A stretch of 64,000 bases of DNA from contig NZ_CP051516.1 in NCBI RefSeq assembly GCF_012689525.1, forward strand, positions 2,976,001 through 3,040,000, read 5' to 3'. The stretch comes from Paraburkholderia aromaticivorans (lineage in GTDB: Bacteria > Pseudomonadota > Gammaproteobacteria > Burkholderiales > Burkholderiaceae). A program made the position numbers and the translations under genes. Shown one piece after another: positions 33,318 through 43,043 of the stretch. The notes under the pieces were generated by a model. The model did no database searches. It worked only from the letters and a program-made list of their open reading frames with translations, and was not told the origin of the DNA. Every line of letters begins with the position of its first letter. Positions within the stretch are counted from its first letter, which is position 1.

Positions 33318-34061
33318 TTAAACCGGCACCGGCGGCTCTTCGTGAAGCACGCCGTCGCGCAGCCGCATGATGCGGTCGCAACGTCCCGCGAGTTCGGGAT
33401 CGTGCGTGACGATCACGAAGCTCGTGTCGAGCGTTTGCGACAGTTCGAGCATCAGGTTGAACACGGTGTCGGCGGTGCCGCCGTCGAGATTGCCGGTCGG
33501 TTCGTCGGCCAGCACGCAGGCGGGCTTCGTCACCAGCGCGCGCGCGATCGCGACGCGCTGACGCTCGCCGCCCGACAACTCGCCCGGACGATGCTTCGCG
33601 CGATGCCCCATGCCGACGCGCTCCAGCACCGCGAGCGCTTCGCGGCGCGACGCTTCGGTCGTCATGCGGCGAATCCGCAGCGGCATCGCGACGTTATCGA
33701 GCGCGGTGAACTCCGGCAGCAGATGGTGAAACTGATACACGAAACCCAGCGCGCGATTGCGCAGGTCGTTGCGTTCGCGCTCGGAGAGCTTGGTGAAGGG
33801 CTTGCCCATCACCGAGACATGGCCGGCGCTCGGATCGTCGAGGCCGCCGAGTACGTGCAGCAGCGTGCTCTTGCCGGAACCCGACGCGCCGACGATCGCC
33901 AGCTTCTCGCCGCGCCGCACGCTCAGTTGCGCGTCGTTAAGCACCGTCACGTTCAGACCGCCCTGCACGAACGACTTGGAAATGCCGGTTGCTTCCAGCA
34001 CGTAGGGATGCGGCACGGTGTCGGAAGAAGCCATGGATAGGTTAGCGGAACGGTCATTCAT
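33318..34061 (-). CDS. lolD: lipoprotein-releasing ABC transporter ATPase LolD
   Basis: 247-residue ATPase of the Lol system, which extracts outer-membrane lipoproteins from the inner membrane and passes them to LolA. Walker A is GASGSGKST, the signature is LSGGERQR and Walker B is CVLADEPT. The ATG at 34061 overlaps the lolC stop by 8 bp, which implies translational coupling. It works with the adjacent LolC-type permease. Confidence 0.96.
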   Translation of the reverse strand: MNDRSANLSMASSDTVPHPYVLEATGISKSFVQGGLNVTVLNDAQLSVRRGEKLAIVGASGSGKSTLLHVLGGLDDPSAGHVSVMGKPFTKLSERERNDLRNRALGFVYQFHHLLPEFTALDNVAMPLRIRRMTTEASRREALAVLERVGMGHRAKHRPGELSGGERQRVAIARALVTKPACVLADEPTGNLDGGTADTVFNLMLELSQTLDTSFVIVTHDPELAGRCDRIMRLRDGVLHEEPPVPV

Positions 34062-35307
34062 AGCGCAGTGCCTCCGCGGGGCGGACTTTCGCACCACGCC
34101 AGCTCGGGTACAACGTGGCCAGCGCCGACATCACGAAGGCGATGATGCCGATCCGCGCGACGTCGGCCGGAACCAGTTCAGACGGCAATTCGCTGATGAA
34201 ATACACCGACGGCGGCAGGAACTGCACGCCGAGCAGATGCTCGATCATCGGCACGAGCCACGGAATGCTCCACGCGATCAGACAGCCGAGCGCGACGCCG
34301 GTGGCGGTGCCGATAAAGCCGATCGTCACGCCCTGCACCACGAAAATTTTCATGATCGAACCGGGCTGCGCACCGAGCGTGCGCAGAATCGCGATGTCCG
34401 CCTGTTTGTTGGTCACCGTCATGACGAGCGACGACACCAGATTGAACGCCGCCACCGCGATGATCAGCGTGAGGATGATGAACATCATGCGTTTTTCGAT
34501 CTGCACCGCCGAGAACCAGGTCTTGTTCTGCTGCGTCCAGTCGCGGATGTATAAATCGCCAGACAGGCTACGTGCGAGCTGATGCGCGACTTCCGGCGCG
34601 CGCTGCATGTCGGTCAGACGCAGCCGCACGCCGGTCGGCGCTGGCAGCCGGAACAGCGCCTCCGCGTCCTTGATGTTGATCAGCGCGAGGGTGCTGTCGT
34701 ATTCGTAGTGTCCCGACTCGAAGATGCCCACCACCGTGAACTGTTTCAGCCGCGGCAGCATGCCGGCGGGCGTGATGGTGCCTTCGGGCGCGACCAGCGT
34801 GATCTTGTCGTCGACCTGCACGCCGAGATTGGTGGCGAGGTCGGCGCCCAGCACGATGCCGAAGTCGCCCGGCTTCAGCGCGTTCAGACTGCCGCCTTTC
34901 ATCTCCTTACCGATATCAGACACCTCCGGCTCCAGCGACGGCTCGACGCCGCGCAGCGCCACCCCACTCACCGCGTCCTGGCGCGTGAGCAGCGCCTGCG
35001 CTTCGACATACGGCGCCGCGCCGATCACTTCCTTGTTCTGGCGGGCTTCCTTGGCGGTCAGCTCCCAGTTGGGCATCGAGCCGGTCGGCGAAAAGATTTC
35101 GACGTGCGCGAGCACCGACAGCATGCGGTCGCGCACCTCTTTCTGAAAACCGTTCATCACGGACAGCACGACGATCAGCGCCGCGACGCCGAGCGCGATG
35201 CCCGACATCGACACGAGCGCGATGAAGGAAATGAAGCCGTTACCGGTCGTGCGTTTGCCGGCGCGGGTGTAACGCCAGCCAATCTGCCATTCGTAGGGAA
35301 ATTTCAA
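34054..35307 (-). CDS. lolC: lipoprotein-releasing ABC transporter permease LolC/LolE type
   Basis: 417-residue permease with one N-terminal helix ([26 protein letters not shown]), a large periplasmic MacB-like domain and three C-terminal helices ending [15 protein letters not shown]. Only one LolC/E gene is present beside lolD, as in bacteria that use a single homodimeric permease (LolF type) instead of LolC plus LolE. TTG at 35307 is the start: AGGA lies 6 bases upstream and the family begins [13 protein letters not shown]. Confidence 0.93.
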   Translation of the reverse strand: MKFPYEWQIGWRYTRAGKRTTGNGFISFIALVSMSGIALGVAALIVVLSVMNGFQKEVRDRMLSVLAHVEIFSPTGSMPNWELTAKEARQNKEVIGAAPYVEAQALLTRQDAVSGVALRGVEPSLEPEVSDIGKEMKGGSLNALKPGDFGIVLGADLATNLGVQVDDKITLVAPEGTITPAGMLPRLKQFTVVGIFESGHYEYDSTLALINIKDAEALFRLPAPTGVRLRLTDMQRAPEVAHQLARSLSGDLYIRDWTQQNKTWFSAVQIEKRMMFIILTLIIAVAAFNLVSSLVMTVTNKQADIAILRTLGAQPGSIMKIFVVQGVTIGFIGTATGVALGCLIAWSIPWLVPMIEHLLGVQFLPPSVYFISELPSELVPADVARIGIIAFVMSALATLYPSWRGAKVRPAEALRYE

Positions 35308-35670
35308 GCGAATCCTTTTCTGCGTTCTTCGGCTTTGTGCCGCGCACGAAGGCGTGAAGCGCCTTTCGTGCGGCCCGAGCGTCGTGATCATTGGTGTCGT
35401 TGCGACGCGGATGGTTCCGGTACGGCGCGCCGTTGCATAGCAATGCGCGCGCCACCGCGGTCCGCAGCGGACAGGAAGGCGGCTCTTGCCGTCGCCAAAA
35501 TCGCCGCCACCACTAATCAAGCGCGAAGTTTGCCATACAATGCCGCCCGCTCGCGCAAAGGCAGTGTGGACCGTGCCGCGGACAGAAACGCCGGCCACGC
35601 CCGCTCAGGCCGACTCAGTGGCTGCTGTCCGGACACGGCACCGCTGAGCCGCGCCGCGCCGTGCCGTGCC
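35308..35670. other. intergenic region upstream of lolC, with a leader hairpin
   Basis: No gene is supported in this part of the 425-bp gap between lolC and the small hypothetical gene. GCACGAAGGCG and CGCCTTTCGTGC (35344-35371) form a strong stem with a one-base bulge, 37-64 bp upstream of the lolC start, so it may lie in the lolC 5' UTR. The lolC promoter was not placed with confidence. Confidence 0.5.
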
Positions 35671-35716
35671 GGGCTTCGGGCTTCGGGCTTCGGGCTTCGG
35701 GCTTCGGGCTTCGGGC
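35671..35716 (+). repeat. heptanucleotide tandem repeat (GGGCTTC), 6.5 copies
   Basis: Six perfect copies of GGGCTTC followed by GGGC, starting right after a GCC/GTGCC-rich tract. It ends 17 bp beyond the stop codon of the minus-strand small gene at 35733, on its 3' side. A 7-bp unit is not a multiple of three, so copy-number change would shift any frame crossing it, but I see no gene that does. Confidence 0.95.
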
Positions 35717-35732
35717 GCAACGCCGGTTTCGT

Positions 35733-35978
35733 CTAACGCAGGTTGTAACGCCCGCGCAGTTCGTTGATGATGCCCGCGGCGGCGCTGCCGGCGATCTCGG
35801 CCACGTCGGCGTCCTTGCGGTCGCGGTGCAGATGGCTGATGTCCCAGTTGCAGCCGCTCTCGTCCTCCACGGTCTCGTGGAAGCCGGTCGGAATCCAACC
35901 GGCCGTGGCCGGGGTCGCATCGAGCGCCTTGACGACCAGTGCGAGCAGTTCCTGCTCGGTTTTGAGTTCACGCGACAT
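35733..35978 (-). CDS. small conserved-looking hypothetical protein
   Basis: 81 residues, unrecognised. The sequence begins MSRELKTEQELLALVVKALD, has TAGWIPTGFHETVEDESGC in the middle and ends GIINELRGRYNLR. It looks soluble and cytosolic with no signal peptide. The start at 35978 is chosen because GAGGAG lies about 7 bases upstream. It is divergent from the RpfE-type gene. I cannot assign a function. Confidence 0.72.
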   Translation of the reverse strand: MSRELKTEQELLALVVKALDATPATAGWIPTGFHETVEDESGCNWDISHLHRDRKDADVAEIAGSAAAGIINELRGRYNLR

Positions 35979-36122
35979 GCCGGTCTCCTCGTCATGTGCG
36001 CGGTGCCGCCGCGCGCGGCTATTGCTCCGGCGGCCGGCCGGCGGCGAACCCGGAGGTCCGCGGCCGCCGCGCTTCGTCGAGCGGATGCTGATGGTCGGAA
36101 TACTCGCACTCTTTGCCCTACA

Positions 36123-37241
36123 ATGCGCAGCATCATGCTCGCCAACCGTCTCCATCTTCTCCTACCCTTCGCGCTGCCCGCCGCAGCGGACGCCTCCACC
36201 GCCCTTCACGACATCCGCAGTCCGGCCCTCGACCGGCTGGTCGCCCGCGCGACGCTGGTGGAGCGCGTGATCGGCGAAGACTTTCAACGCACGCTGCCGC
36301 ACGAGCGCTGGGTGGCCCGCCAGTTCGGCGCGCTGCCGAGCGGCGCGGCGGCCGCCGACGAAGCGCCGCTCGCGCCCTACATGCTGCGCGCCGACGGCGG
36401 CGAACCGGGCAACGCGACATGGGCCTGCGTGCAGCCGGTACACGTGCGGATCGCGCACGATCATCTGGTGCTGATCGACCCGGCCTCGCTCGACCTGTCC
36501 GACGAAGAAGCCGGCGCGCTGCTCGCGGTCGCGCGGCCGTTGATCGAGGAACTCGGCGTGCGTATCGAAGCGCCTCGGCCCGCGCGCTGGTATCTGTCGG
36601 GCGACGGCTTCGGCACACTGGCGGGCGCATCGCCGTTGCGCGCGAGCGGGCGCAACATCGAAATCTGGCTGCCGCACGAGGCGCATTCCGGCGAGCGCTC
36701 GCGCGCGTGGATGAAGCTGCAGAACGAAGTGCAGATGGCGTGGTTCGAGCATCCGGTCAACGAAGCGCGCGAGGCGCGCGGCCTGCCGGCCGTCAACTCG
36801 ATCTGGTTTCACGCGCAGGGCGCGGCGCAACCGGTGCGCAGTCCGTTCGCGCGGGTGCTCTCCGACGCGGCCGCCACGCGCGGTCTCGCGATGACCGCCG
36901 GGGTCGCGACCGGCGCGCCGCCGGCCTCGTTCGGCGCGCTGTCGTCGCTCGCGGGCAGTGCGAACGGCGCCACGCACGCGGGCGCGAGCATCACGCTGGT
37001 CGAACTCGATCCGTTCTCCGGGCCCTACATCGAGCAGGACTGGGCGCGCTGGAACGACGCCTTCGCCGCCATGCAGACCGACTGGTTCGAACCGGCGCTC
37101 GCCGCGCTGCAATCCGGTGATCTCGCTGAACTCGGCCTCACTTTGTGCGGCGACACCGGCTCGGTGACGCTCTCGGTCACGCGCGGCGATCTGCGCAAAT
37201 TCTGGCGGCGGCGTGTGCTCGCCTCGCTCTTCATCGAATGA
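36123..37241 (+). CDS. RpfE-type / phosphoglycerate-mutase-annotated protein
   Basis: About 372 residues (MRSIMLANRLHLLLPF; an ATG at 36135 is also possible). The family occurs in Xanthomonas and Burkholderia, where it is labelled RpfE-type regulatory protein or cofactor-independent phosphoglycerate mutase, but I see no phosphoglycerate mutase metal motifs here. Recognisable features are the PALDRLVARA start, RWYLSGDG, NEVQMAWFEHPVNEAREARG and VNSIWFHAQGAA. The function is uncertain. It ends 16 bp before recJ, so the two genes are probably cotranscribed. Confidence 0.8.
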   Translation: MRSIMLANRLHLLLPFALPAAADASTALHDIRSPALDRLVARATLVERVIGEDFQRTLPHERWVARQFGALPSGAAAADEAPLAPYMLRADGGEPGNATWACVQPVHVRIAHDHLVLIDPASLDLSDEEAGALLAVARPLIEELGVRIEAPRPARWYLSGDGFGTLAGASPLRASGRNIEIWLPHEAHSGERSRAWMKLQNEVQMAWFEHPVNEAREARGLPAVNSIWFHAQGAAQPVRSPFARVLSDAAATRGLAMTAGVATGAPPASFGALSSLAGSANGATHAGASITLVELDPFSGPYIEQDWARWNDAFAAMQTDWFEPALAALQSGDLAELGLTLCGDTGSVTLSVTRGDLRKFWRRRVLASLFIE

Positions 37242-37257
37242 TCCACGGCCTTTCCGA

Positions 37258-38964
37258 ATGACTCAAATCGTTACGCGCGCCTGCTCTCCCGTCGACGCCG
37301 AAGTCCTCACCCGCCACGGCCTGCATCCGGTGCTCGCGCGCCTCTACGCGTCGCGCGGCGTATGCATGCCCGACGAAATCGAAACCGGCCTCGCGCGGCT
37401 CGTGCCGCCGGTCGCGCTCAAGGGCTGCGAAGACGCCGCCGCCTTGCTCGCCGACGCGATCCAGCAGAAACGCCGCATGCTCGTCGTCGCCGACTACGAC
37501 TGCGACGGCGCCACCGCCTGTGCGGTCGCCGTGCGCGGCCTGCGCATGTTCGGCGGCCGGATCGAGTATCTGGTGCCGAACCGCTTCGAGTACGGCTACG
37601 GCCTGACGCCCGAAATCGTCGCGCTGGCCGCGCGCAACGCGTCGGGCAAACCGGAACTGCTGATCACCGTGGATAACGGCATCGCCAGCGTCGACGGCGT
37701 GGAAGCGGCCAACGCGCTCGGCATCGACGTATTGGTCACCGATCACCACCTGCCCGGCGACGAACTGCCGGCCGCCCGCGCGATCGTTAATCCGAACCAG
37801 CCGGGCTGCACGTTCCCGAGCAAGTGCATCGCGGGCGTCGGCGTGATGTTTTATGTACTGCTGGCATTACGCGCGGAATTGCGCCGCCGTGGCGCCTTCA
37901 ACGACGTGTTTCCCGAACCGCGTCTGGACGGCCTGCTCGATCTGGTCGCGCTCGGCACGGTCGCGGACGTGGTCAAGCTCGACGGCAATAACCGCGTGCT
38001 GGTCGCGCAAGGTTTGCAGCGCATCCGCAAAGGCAAGATGCAGCCGGGCATCGCCGCGTTGTTTCGCGCCGCCGCGCGCGACGCCCGCAGCGCGTCGGGC
38101 TTCGACCTCGGCTTCGCGCTCGGGCCGCGCCTGAACGCGGCGGGCCGGCTGTCGGACATGTCGCTCGGAATTGAATGCCTGACCACCGACGACATCGGCC
38201 GCGCGTGGGATCTCGCGCAGCAACTCGACACCATGAACCGCGAGCGTCGCGAGATCGAAGCCGGCATGCAGCAGCAGGCGCTCGAAGACCTCTCGGCGAT
38301 CGACCCCGACGGCGCGACCACCATCACGCTGTTCAATCCAAGCTGGCACCAAGGCGTGATCGGCATCGTCGCGGGGCGGCTGAAGGAGAAATTCCATCGG
38401 CCGTCCTTCACCTTCGCGCTCGCCGACGACAGCGGCCAGACCGTCAAGGGCTCGGGCCGCTCTATCGCGGGCTTCCATCTGCGCGACGCGCTCGATCTGA
38501 TCTCGAAGCGCGAGCCGGGCCTGATCGTCAAATTCGGCGGCCATGCAATGGCCGCGGGCCTGACGCTCGCCGCCGCCGACGTGCCGCGCTTCACCGCCGC
38601 GTTCGAAGCGGTCGGCCGCGAATGGCTGTCCCAGGACGCGCTCTCGCGCACCGTGGAAACCGACGGCGAATTGGAGGATGCGTACTTCACGCCGCAATTC
38701 GTCGAAATGCTCGACGCCGCCGTGTGGGGCCAGGGCTTTCCGGCGCCGGTATTTTCGGGCGAATTCGACATCGCCTCGCAGGCGCTGGTGAAGGACAAGC
38801 ACCTGAAGCTGCAACTCGTTCGCGGACGCCAGCGTTTCAACGCGATCTGGTTCAATCACACCGACACGCTGCCCGCGCGCACCACGGTCGCCTACCGGCT
38901 CGCGAGCGACACATGGAATGGCGTGTCGCGCGTGCAGTTGATCGTCGAGCATGCGGCGAGCTGA
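37258..38964 (+). CDS. recJ: single-stranded-DNA-specific exonuclease RecJ
   Basis: 5'-3' ssDNA exonuclease acting in RecF-pathway recombination and mismatch repair. The 568-residue protein has the DHH-family motifs DYDCDGA (79-85), VDNG (138-141) and TDHHLPGDE (161-169), a DHHA1 domain with GGHAMAAGL, and the C-terminal OB fold. The start at 37258 (MTQIVTRACSP) agrees with the family. It is followed by prfB, a common linkage. Confidence 0.96.
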   Translation: MTQIVTRACSPVDAEVLTRHGLHPVLARLYASRGVCMPDEIETGLARLVPPVALKGCEDAAALLADAIQQKRRMLVVADYDCDGATACAVAVRGLRMFGGRIEYLVPNRFEYGYGLTPEIVALAARNASGKPELLITVDNGIASVDGVEAANALGIDVLVTDHHLPGDELPAARAIVNPNQPGCTFPSKCIAGVGVMFYVLLALRAELRRRGAFNDVFPEPRLDGLLDLVALGTVADVVKLDGNNRVLVAQGLQRIRKGKMQPGIAALFRAAARDARSASGFDLGFALGPRLNAAGRLSDMSLGIECLTTDDIGRAWDLAQQLDTMNRERREIEAGMQQQALEDLSAIDPDGATTITLFNPSWHQGVIGIVAGRLKEKFHRPSFTFALADDSGQTVKGSGRSIAGFHLRDALDLISKREPGLIVKFGGHAMAAGLTLAAADVPRFTAAFEAVGREWLSQDALSRTVETDGELEDAYFTPQFVEMLDAAVWGQGFPAPVFSGEFDIASQALVKDKHLKLQLVRGRQRFNAIWFNHTDTLPARTTVAYRLASDTWNGVSRVQLIVEHAAS

Positions 38965-39142
38965 AGTGGTGAACTGAAGCGGCGCGTTGGAGCCACACGG
39001 CGAGCCAGGCTCCATCGCACCGAAAACCCCGAAAATCTCCGCAAAATCAACCGCCAACACGCGCCGGATCGCTCAAGAGCCGCCGGCGCGCTGCGCCGAT
39101 CGGCTATAATTTCCCCTTTTTACGAAGCTATAAAAGATCGAC

Positions 39143-40247
39143 ATGGAAGCGGAACGTCTCAACGCGATCGAAGCCTCACTGGCGGACCTGCGCACTCGCG
39201 CGGACTCGCTACGGGGGTATCTTTGACTACGACGACAAAGCACTGCGTCTAATCGAAGTCAACCGGGAACTCGAAGACCCGGACGTCTGGAACGACTCGA
39301 AGCACGCCCAGGCCCTCGGCCGGGAAAAGAAACTGCTCGACGACACCGTCGGCAAACTCACGTCGCTCGATAACGACCTGCGCGACGCGCAGGACCTGTT
39401 CGACATGGCCCGCGAGGAAGACGACGAGGAAACGCTCCTCGCCTGCGAATCCGACGCGCAAGGCATCGAACAACGTGTCGCCGACATGGAATTCCGCCGC
39501 ATGTTCGCGAACCCGGCCGATCCGAACAATGCGTTCCTGGACATCCAGGCCGGTGCCGGCGGCACCGAGGCGTGCGACTGGGCATCCATGCTGCTGCGCC
39601 AATATCTGCGCTACTGCGAGCGCAAGGGCTTCAAAACCGAAGTGCTGGAACAGACCGACGGCGACGTCGCCGGCATCAAGAACGCCACGATCAAAATCGA
39701 AGGCGAATACGCGTACGGCTTCCTGCGCACCGAAACCGGTGTGCACCGCCTCGTGCGCAAGTCGCCGTTCGACTCGTCGGGCGGCCGTCATACGTCGTTC
39801 TCGTCGGTGTTCGTGTACCCGGAAATCGACGACTCGATCGAAGTCGACATCAACCCGGCCGATCTGCGTATCGACACGTACCGCGCGTCCGGCGCCGGCG
39901 GTCAGCACATCAACAAGACCGACTCCGCGGTGCGTATCACGCACATGCCGTCGGGCATCGTCGTGCAGTGCCAGAACGACCGTTCGCAGCACCGCAACCG
40001 CGCCGAAGCCATGGCCATGCTGAAATCGCGCCTGTACGAAGCGGAAATCCGCAAACGTCAGGAAGAGCAGGACAAGCTCGAAGCCGGCAAGACCGATGTG
40101 GGCTGGGGTCATCAGATCCGCTCGTACGTGCTGGACAACAGCCGTATCAAGGATCTGCGCACCAACGTCGAAATCAGCAACACCAAGAGCGTGCTCGACG
40201 GCGACCTCGATCCGTTCATCAGCGCCAGCCTGAAACAGGGCGTCTAA
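39143..40247 (+). CDS. prfB: peptide chain release factor 2, with programmed +1 frameshift
   Basis: Release factor for UGA and UAA. Translation starts at 39143; 27 codons lead to an in-frame TGA at 39224-39226. Reading continues after a +1 shift as 39143-39223 joined to 39225-40247, giving 367 residues. The shift site has the classic form GGGGGTATCTTTGAC. Downstream, the SPF tripeptide for stop-codon recognition (RKSPFDSSG) and the GGQ motif ([17 protein letters not shown]) are intact. The frameshift is autoregulatory: low RF2 slows termination at UGA and favours the shift. It lies between recJ and lysS, as in many proteobacteria. Confidence 0.98.
39211..39227 (+). promoter_or_regulatory. prfB recoding site
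   Basis: The internal Shine-Dalgarno-like GGGGG, then TAT, then CTT-TGA-C. The spacing from the G run to CTT and the CTTTGAC slip site match the E. coli prfB signal. The ribosome shifts from CTT to TTT and avoids the TGA at 39224. Confidence 0.95.
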
Positions 40248-40407
40248 GCGCAACCGGCGCGGCTTGCAACGCCGCGCCGCAGCTTCGCCGTTTGTTCGCC
40301 GCTTCTTCGCTGTTTCCTCGCTGTTTCCTTACACCGCCTGAGGTTTTTACTGACTGGCCACCCGCATGCGAGCCACTCCCGTGCGGGCCACCGAATACCA
40401 AATCATC

Positions 40408-41949
40408 ATGACCGAACCGACCCAGCCTAATGCGGCCCAGCCCAATGTCGTGCCCGAGGTGGACGACAACAAGATCATGACCGAGCGCCGCGAAAAGCTG
40501 CGCGAACTGCGTGAGCAAGGCGTCGCCTATCCGAACGATTTCCGTCCCACGCATCACGCCGAAGATCTGCAGTCGCAGTACGAGCACGCCGACAAGGAAG
40601 CGCTCGAAGCGAATCCGCTCGAAGTCGCGATTGCCGGCCGCATGATGCTCAAGCGGGTGATGGGCAAGGCGAGCTTTGCGACCGTGCGCGACGGTTCGGG
40701 TCAGATCCAGTTCTTCATCACGCCGGCCGACATCGGCCAGGAAACGTACGACGCCTTCAAGAAGTGGGACATGGGCGATATCGTCGCGGCGCGCGGCGTG
40801 CTGTTCCGCACCAACAAGGGCGAACTCTCGGTGCGTTGCACGGAACTGCGTCTGCTGTCGAAGTCGCTGCGTCCGCTGCCGGACAAGTTCCATGGCCTGT
40901 CCGACCAGGAAATGAAGTATCGCCAGCGCTATGTCGATCTGATCGTCACGCCGGAAACGCGCAAGACTTTCGTCGCGCGCACCAAGGCGATTTCGTCGAT
41001 CCGCAACTTCATGGCGAACGCCGACTTCATGGAAGTCGAAACGCCCATGCTGCACCCGATTCCGGGCGGCGCGGCGGCCAAGCCGTTCACCACGCACCAC
41101 AACGCGCTCGACATGCAGATGTTCCTGCGTATCGCGCCTGAGCTGTATCTGAAGCGTCTGGTGGTCGGCGGCTTCGAGCGTGTGTTCGAGATCAACCGTA
41201 ACTTCCGCAATGAGGGCGTGTCCGTGCGCCACAATCCGGAATTCACGATGATCGAGTTCTACGCCGCGTACACCGATTACAAATGGCTGATGGATTTCAC
41301 CGAGCAATTGATCCGTCAGGCCGCGATCGACGCGCTCGGCACGGCCACGATCACGTATCAGGGCCGCGAACTCGATCTGGCGAAGCCGTTCCATCGCCTG
41401 ACGATCACGCAGGCGATCCAGAAATACGCACCGCAATACACGAACGAGCAACTCGCGGACAGCGCGTTCCTGCGCACCGAGCTGAAGAAGTTCGGCGTGG
41501 ATGCGTCGCAGCCGCAGTTCCTGAACGCCGGTGTGGGCTCGCTGCAACTGGCGCTGTTCGAGGAAACCGCTGAGTCGCAATTGTGGGAGCCGACGTACAT
41601 CATCGACTACCCGATCGAAGTGTCGCCGCTCGCGCGCGCGTCGGACTCGACGCCAGGCATCACCGAGCGTTTCGAGCTGTTCATCACGGGCCGTGAGATC
41701 GCCAACGGCTTCTCGGAGCTGAACGATCCGGAAGACCAGGCTGCCCGCTTCAAGAAGCAGGTCGACCAGAAAGAGGCCGGCGACGAAGAAGCGATGTTCT
41801 ACGACGCGGACTACATTCGCGCGCTGGAATACGGCATGCCGCCGGCCGGCGGTTGCGGCATCGGCATCGACCGTCTGGTCATGATGCTGACCGACAGCCC
41901 GAGCATCCGCGACGTGATTCTGTTCCCGCATCTGCGCCGCGAAGACTGA
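40408..41949 (+). CDS. lysS: lysyl-tRNA synthetase (class II)
   Basis: Charges tRNA-Lys. The 513-residue protein has an N-terminal OB-fold anticodon domain ([21 protein letters not shown]), motif 2 ([20 protein letters not shown]) and motif 3 ([13 protein letters not shown]). The start at 40408 (MTEPTQPN) is used; an in-frame ATG at 40366 adds 14 unconserved residues. It follows prfB, and a strong terminator follows it. Confidence 0.97.
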   Translation: MTEPTQPNAAQPNVVPEVDDNKIMTERREKLRELREQGVAYPNDFRPTHHAEDLQSQYEHADKEALEANPLEVAIAGRMMLKRVMGKASFATVRDGSGQIQFFITPADIGQETYDAFKKWDMGDIVAARGVLFRTNKGELSVRCTELRLLSKSLRPLPDKFHGLSDQEMKYRQRYVDLIVTPETRKTFVARTKAISSIRNFMANADFMEVETPMLHPIPGGAAAKPFTTHHNALDMQMFLRIAPELYLKRLVVGGFERVFEINRNFRNEGVSVRHNPEFTMIEFYAAYTDYKWLMDFTEQLIRQAAIDALGTATITYQGRELDLAKPFHRLTITQAIQKYAPQYTNEQLADSAFLRTELKKFGVDASQPQFLNAGVGSLQLALFEETAESQLWEPTYIIDYPIEVSPLARASDSTPGITERFELFITGREIANGFSELNDPEDQAARFKKQVDQKEAGDEEAMFYDADYIRALEYGMPPAGGCGIGIDRLVMMLTDSPSIRDVILFPHLRRED

Positions 41950-41974
41950 GCGTTGCGTGGTTCGCATCCTGGAG

Positions 41975-42002
41975 AACGCCCGGCTCGATGCCGGGCGTTT
42001 TT
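41975..42002 (+). terminator. Rho-independent terminator after lysS
   Basis: AACGCCCGGC-TCGAT-GCCGGGCGTTTTT: a perfect GC-rich stem with a T run, 26 bp past the lysS stop codon. Confidence 0.93.
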
Positions 42003-42261
42003 CTTGCTATATCCGATGTGTGGCGCCCGCCTGACGGTTTGTAACCATCGGTAAAAGCTGCACGGCGTGCGAGGATTCGACTGTCTGTGTCCATCACGCG
42101 AGCGCTTGCCGGAAGCGGCGCCCCGCCGCGTTGCGCGGCTTTGACGCGACGCCGGCGCGATGTTTGCCCGGAAAACGTTACAAATTGAAACCCTCACAGG
42201 GTCGATTTACCCGACACTTTGTCTTACCAAAAATCGACTCCCGTTGAAGACGGAGGCCAAA
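42003..42261 (+). other. upstream region of the glycine-zipper gene
   Basis: The rest of the 312-bp gap between lysS and the glycine-zipper gene. ACCCT-CAC-AGGGT (42190-42202) is a small perfect hairpin. CGGAGGCC just before 42262 is a strong ribosome-binding site. No ORF is supported, and I did not find a confident promoter. Confidence 0.45.
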
Positions 42262-43014
42262 ATGGACAATCCCAACACGCAACCCACCACGCCATCCGCG
42301 CAGCCTGCGCAACAACGCCGGATTCACCCGCTGGTCGCGACCGCTGCCGGTGCGGTGATCATCGCAAGCCTCGTCGCCACAGCGGCTGTCACGGGCCTGT
42401 TCCCGAAGGCATCCAGCAACGGCGCGCAAAACGATCAGACGCAAGCGGCGCAAGTCGGCACGCAAGCTACGCAACCGGGCATAGTCGATTCGGCGGCGCC
42501 CGCCAACCCGACGGCGCAGCAGGCTGCTCAGCAACAGGCTGCTCAGCAACAGGCCGCGCAACAGCAGCAAACCGCGCCCGCACCGGCCCCGGCACCGACC
42601 CAGCAGCAGCAATACGCTCAGCAGCAACAGGCGCAGCCGGCACCTAACTACGCGCAGCAACCGCCGCCACAACCGGCGTACTGCTCGAGTTGCGGCACGG
42701 TCGAGGCTATCTCGGCGGTGCGTCAGGAAGGTCATGGCACCGGTATCGGCGCGGTCGGCGGCGCGGTGGCCGGTGGCGTGGTCGGCAATCAGTTTGGTAG
42801 CGGCGGCGGCCGCACCGCGATGACGGTCCTCGGCGCGCTCGGCGGCGGCCTTGCCGGCAACTCGGTCGAAAAACATATCCGCAGCACGACGTCGTATTCG
42901 GTGCGGGTGCGGATGGAAAGCGGCAAAACGCGTTACTTCACTTACCATGAAGCGCCGCCGTTCCAGCAAGGTCAGCGTGTTCGGATTCAGAACGGCGCGC
43001 TCGTGGCGAGCTAA
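42262..43014 (+). CDS. glycine-zipper 2TM-domain membrane protein with Gln/Ala-rich linker
   Basis: 250 residues. There is a cytoplasmic start, one transmembrane helix or uncleaved signal anchor at about 23-46, and a Gln/Ala/Pro-rich linker at about 55-140 built partly from 15-bp DNA repeats. The glycine-zipper 2TM domain (GIGAVGGAVAGGVVGNQFG, then ALGGGLAGNSVEKH) lies at about 155-205. A SlyB/17-kDa-antigen-like C-terminus ends VRIQNGALVAS. Family members are envelope proteins of unclear role. GGAGG about 6 bases upstream fixes the ATG at 42262. It stands alone between two terminators. Confidence 0.87.
   Translation: MDNPNTQPTTPSAQPAQQRRIHPLVATAAGAVIIASLVATAAVTGLFPKASSNGAQNDQTQAAQVGTQATQPGIVDSAAPANPTAQQAAQQQAAQQQAAQQQQTAPAPAPAPTQQQQYAQQQQAQPAPNYAQQPPPQPAYCSSCGTVEAISAVRQEGHGTGIGAVGGAVAGGVVGNQFGSGGGRTAMTVLGALGGGLAGNSVEKHIRSTTSYSVRVRMESGKTRYFTYHEAPPFQQGQRVRIQNGALVAS
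42520..42564 (+). repeat. 15-bp tandem repeat coding QAAQQ
   Basis: CAGGCTGCTCAGCAA occurs twice in perfect tandem (42520-42549), followed by a diverged third copy. It codes a QAAQQ repeat in the linker of the glycine-zipper protein. Confidence 0.85.
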
Positions 43015-43043
43015 CCGCACGCAGGTTAGTTTCCGCCAGACGC

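Noticed and set aside
39143..39226. prfB as a pseudogene with a premature TGA at codon 28
   Set aside because: The stop lies in the canonical programmed frameshift signal and the downstream frame is complete with SPF and GGQ motifs.
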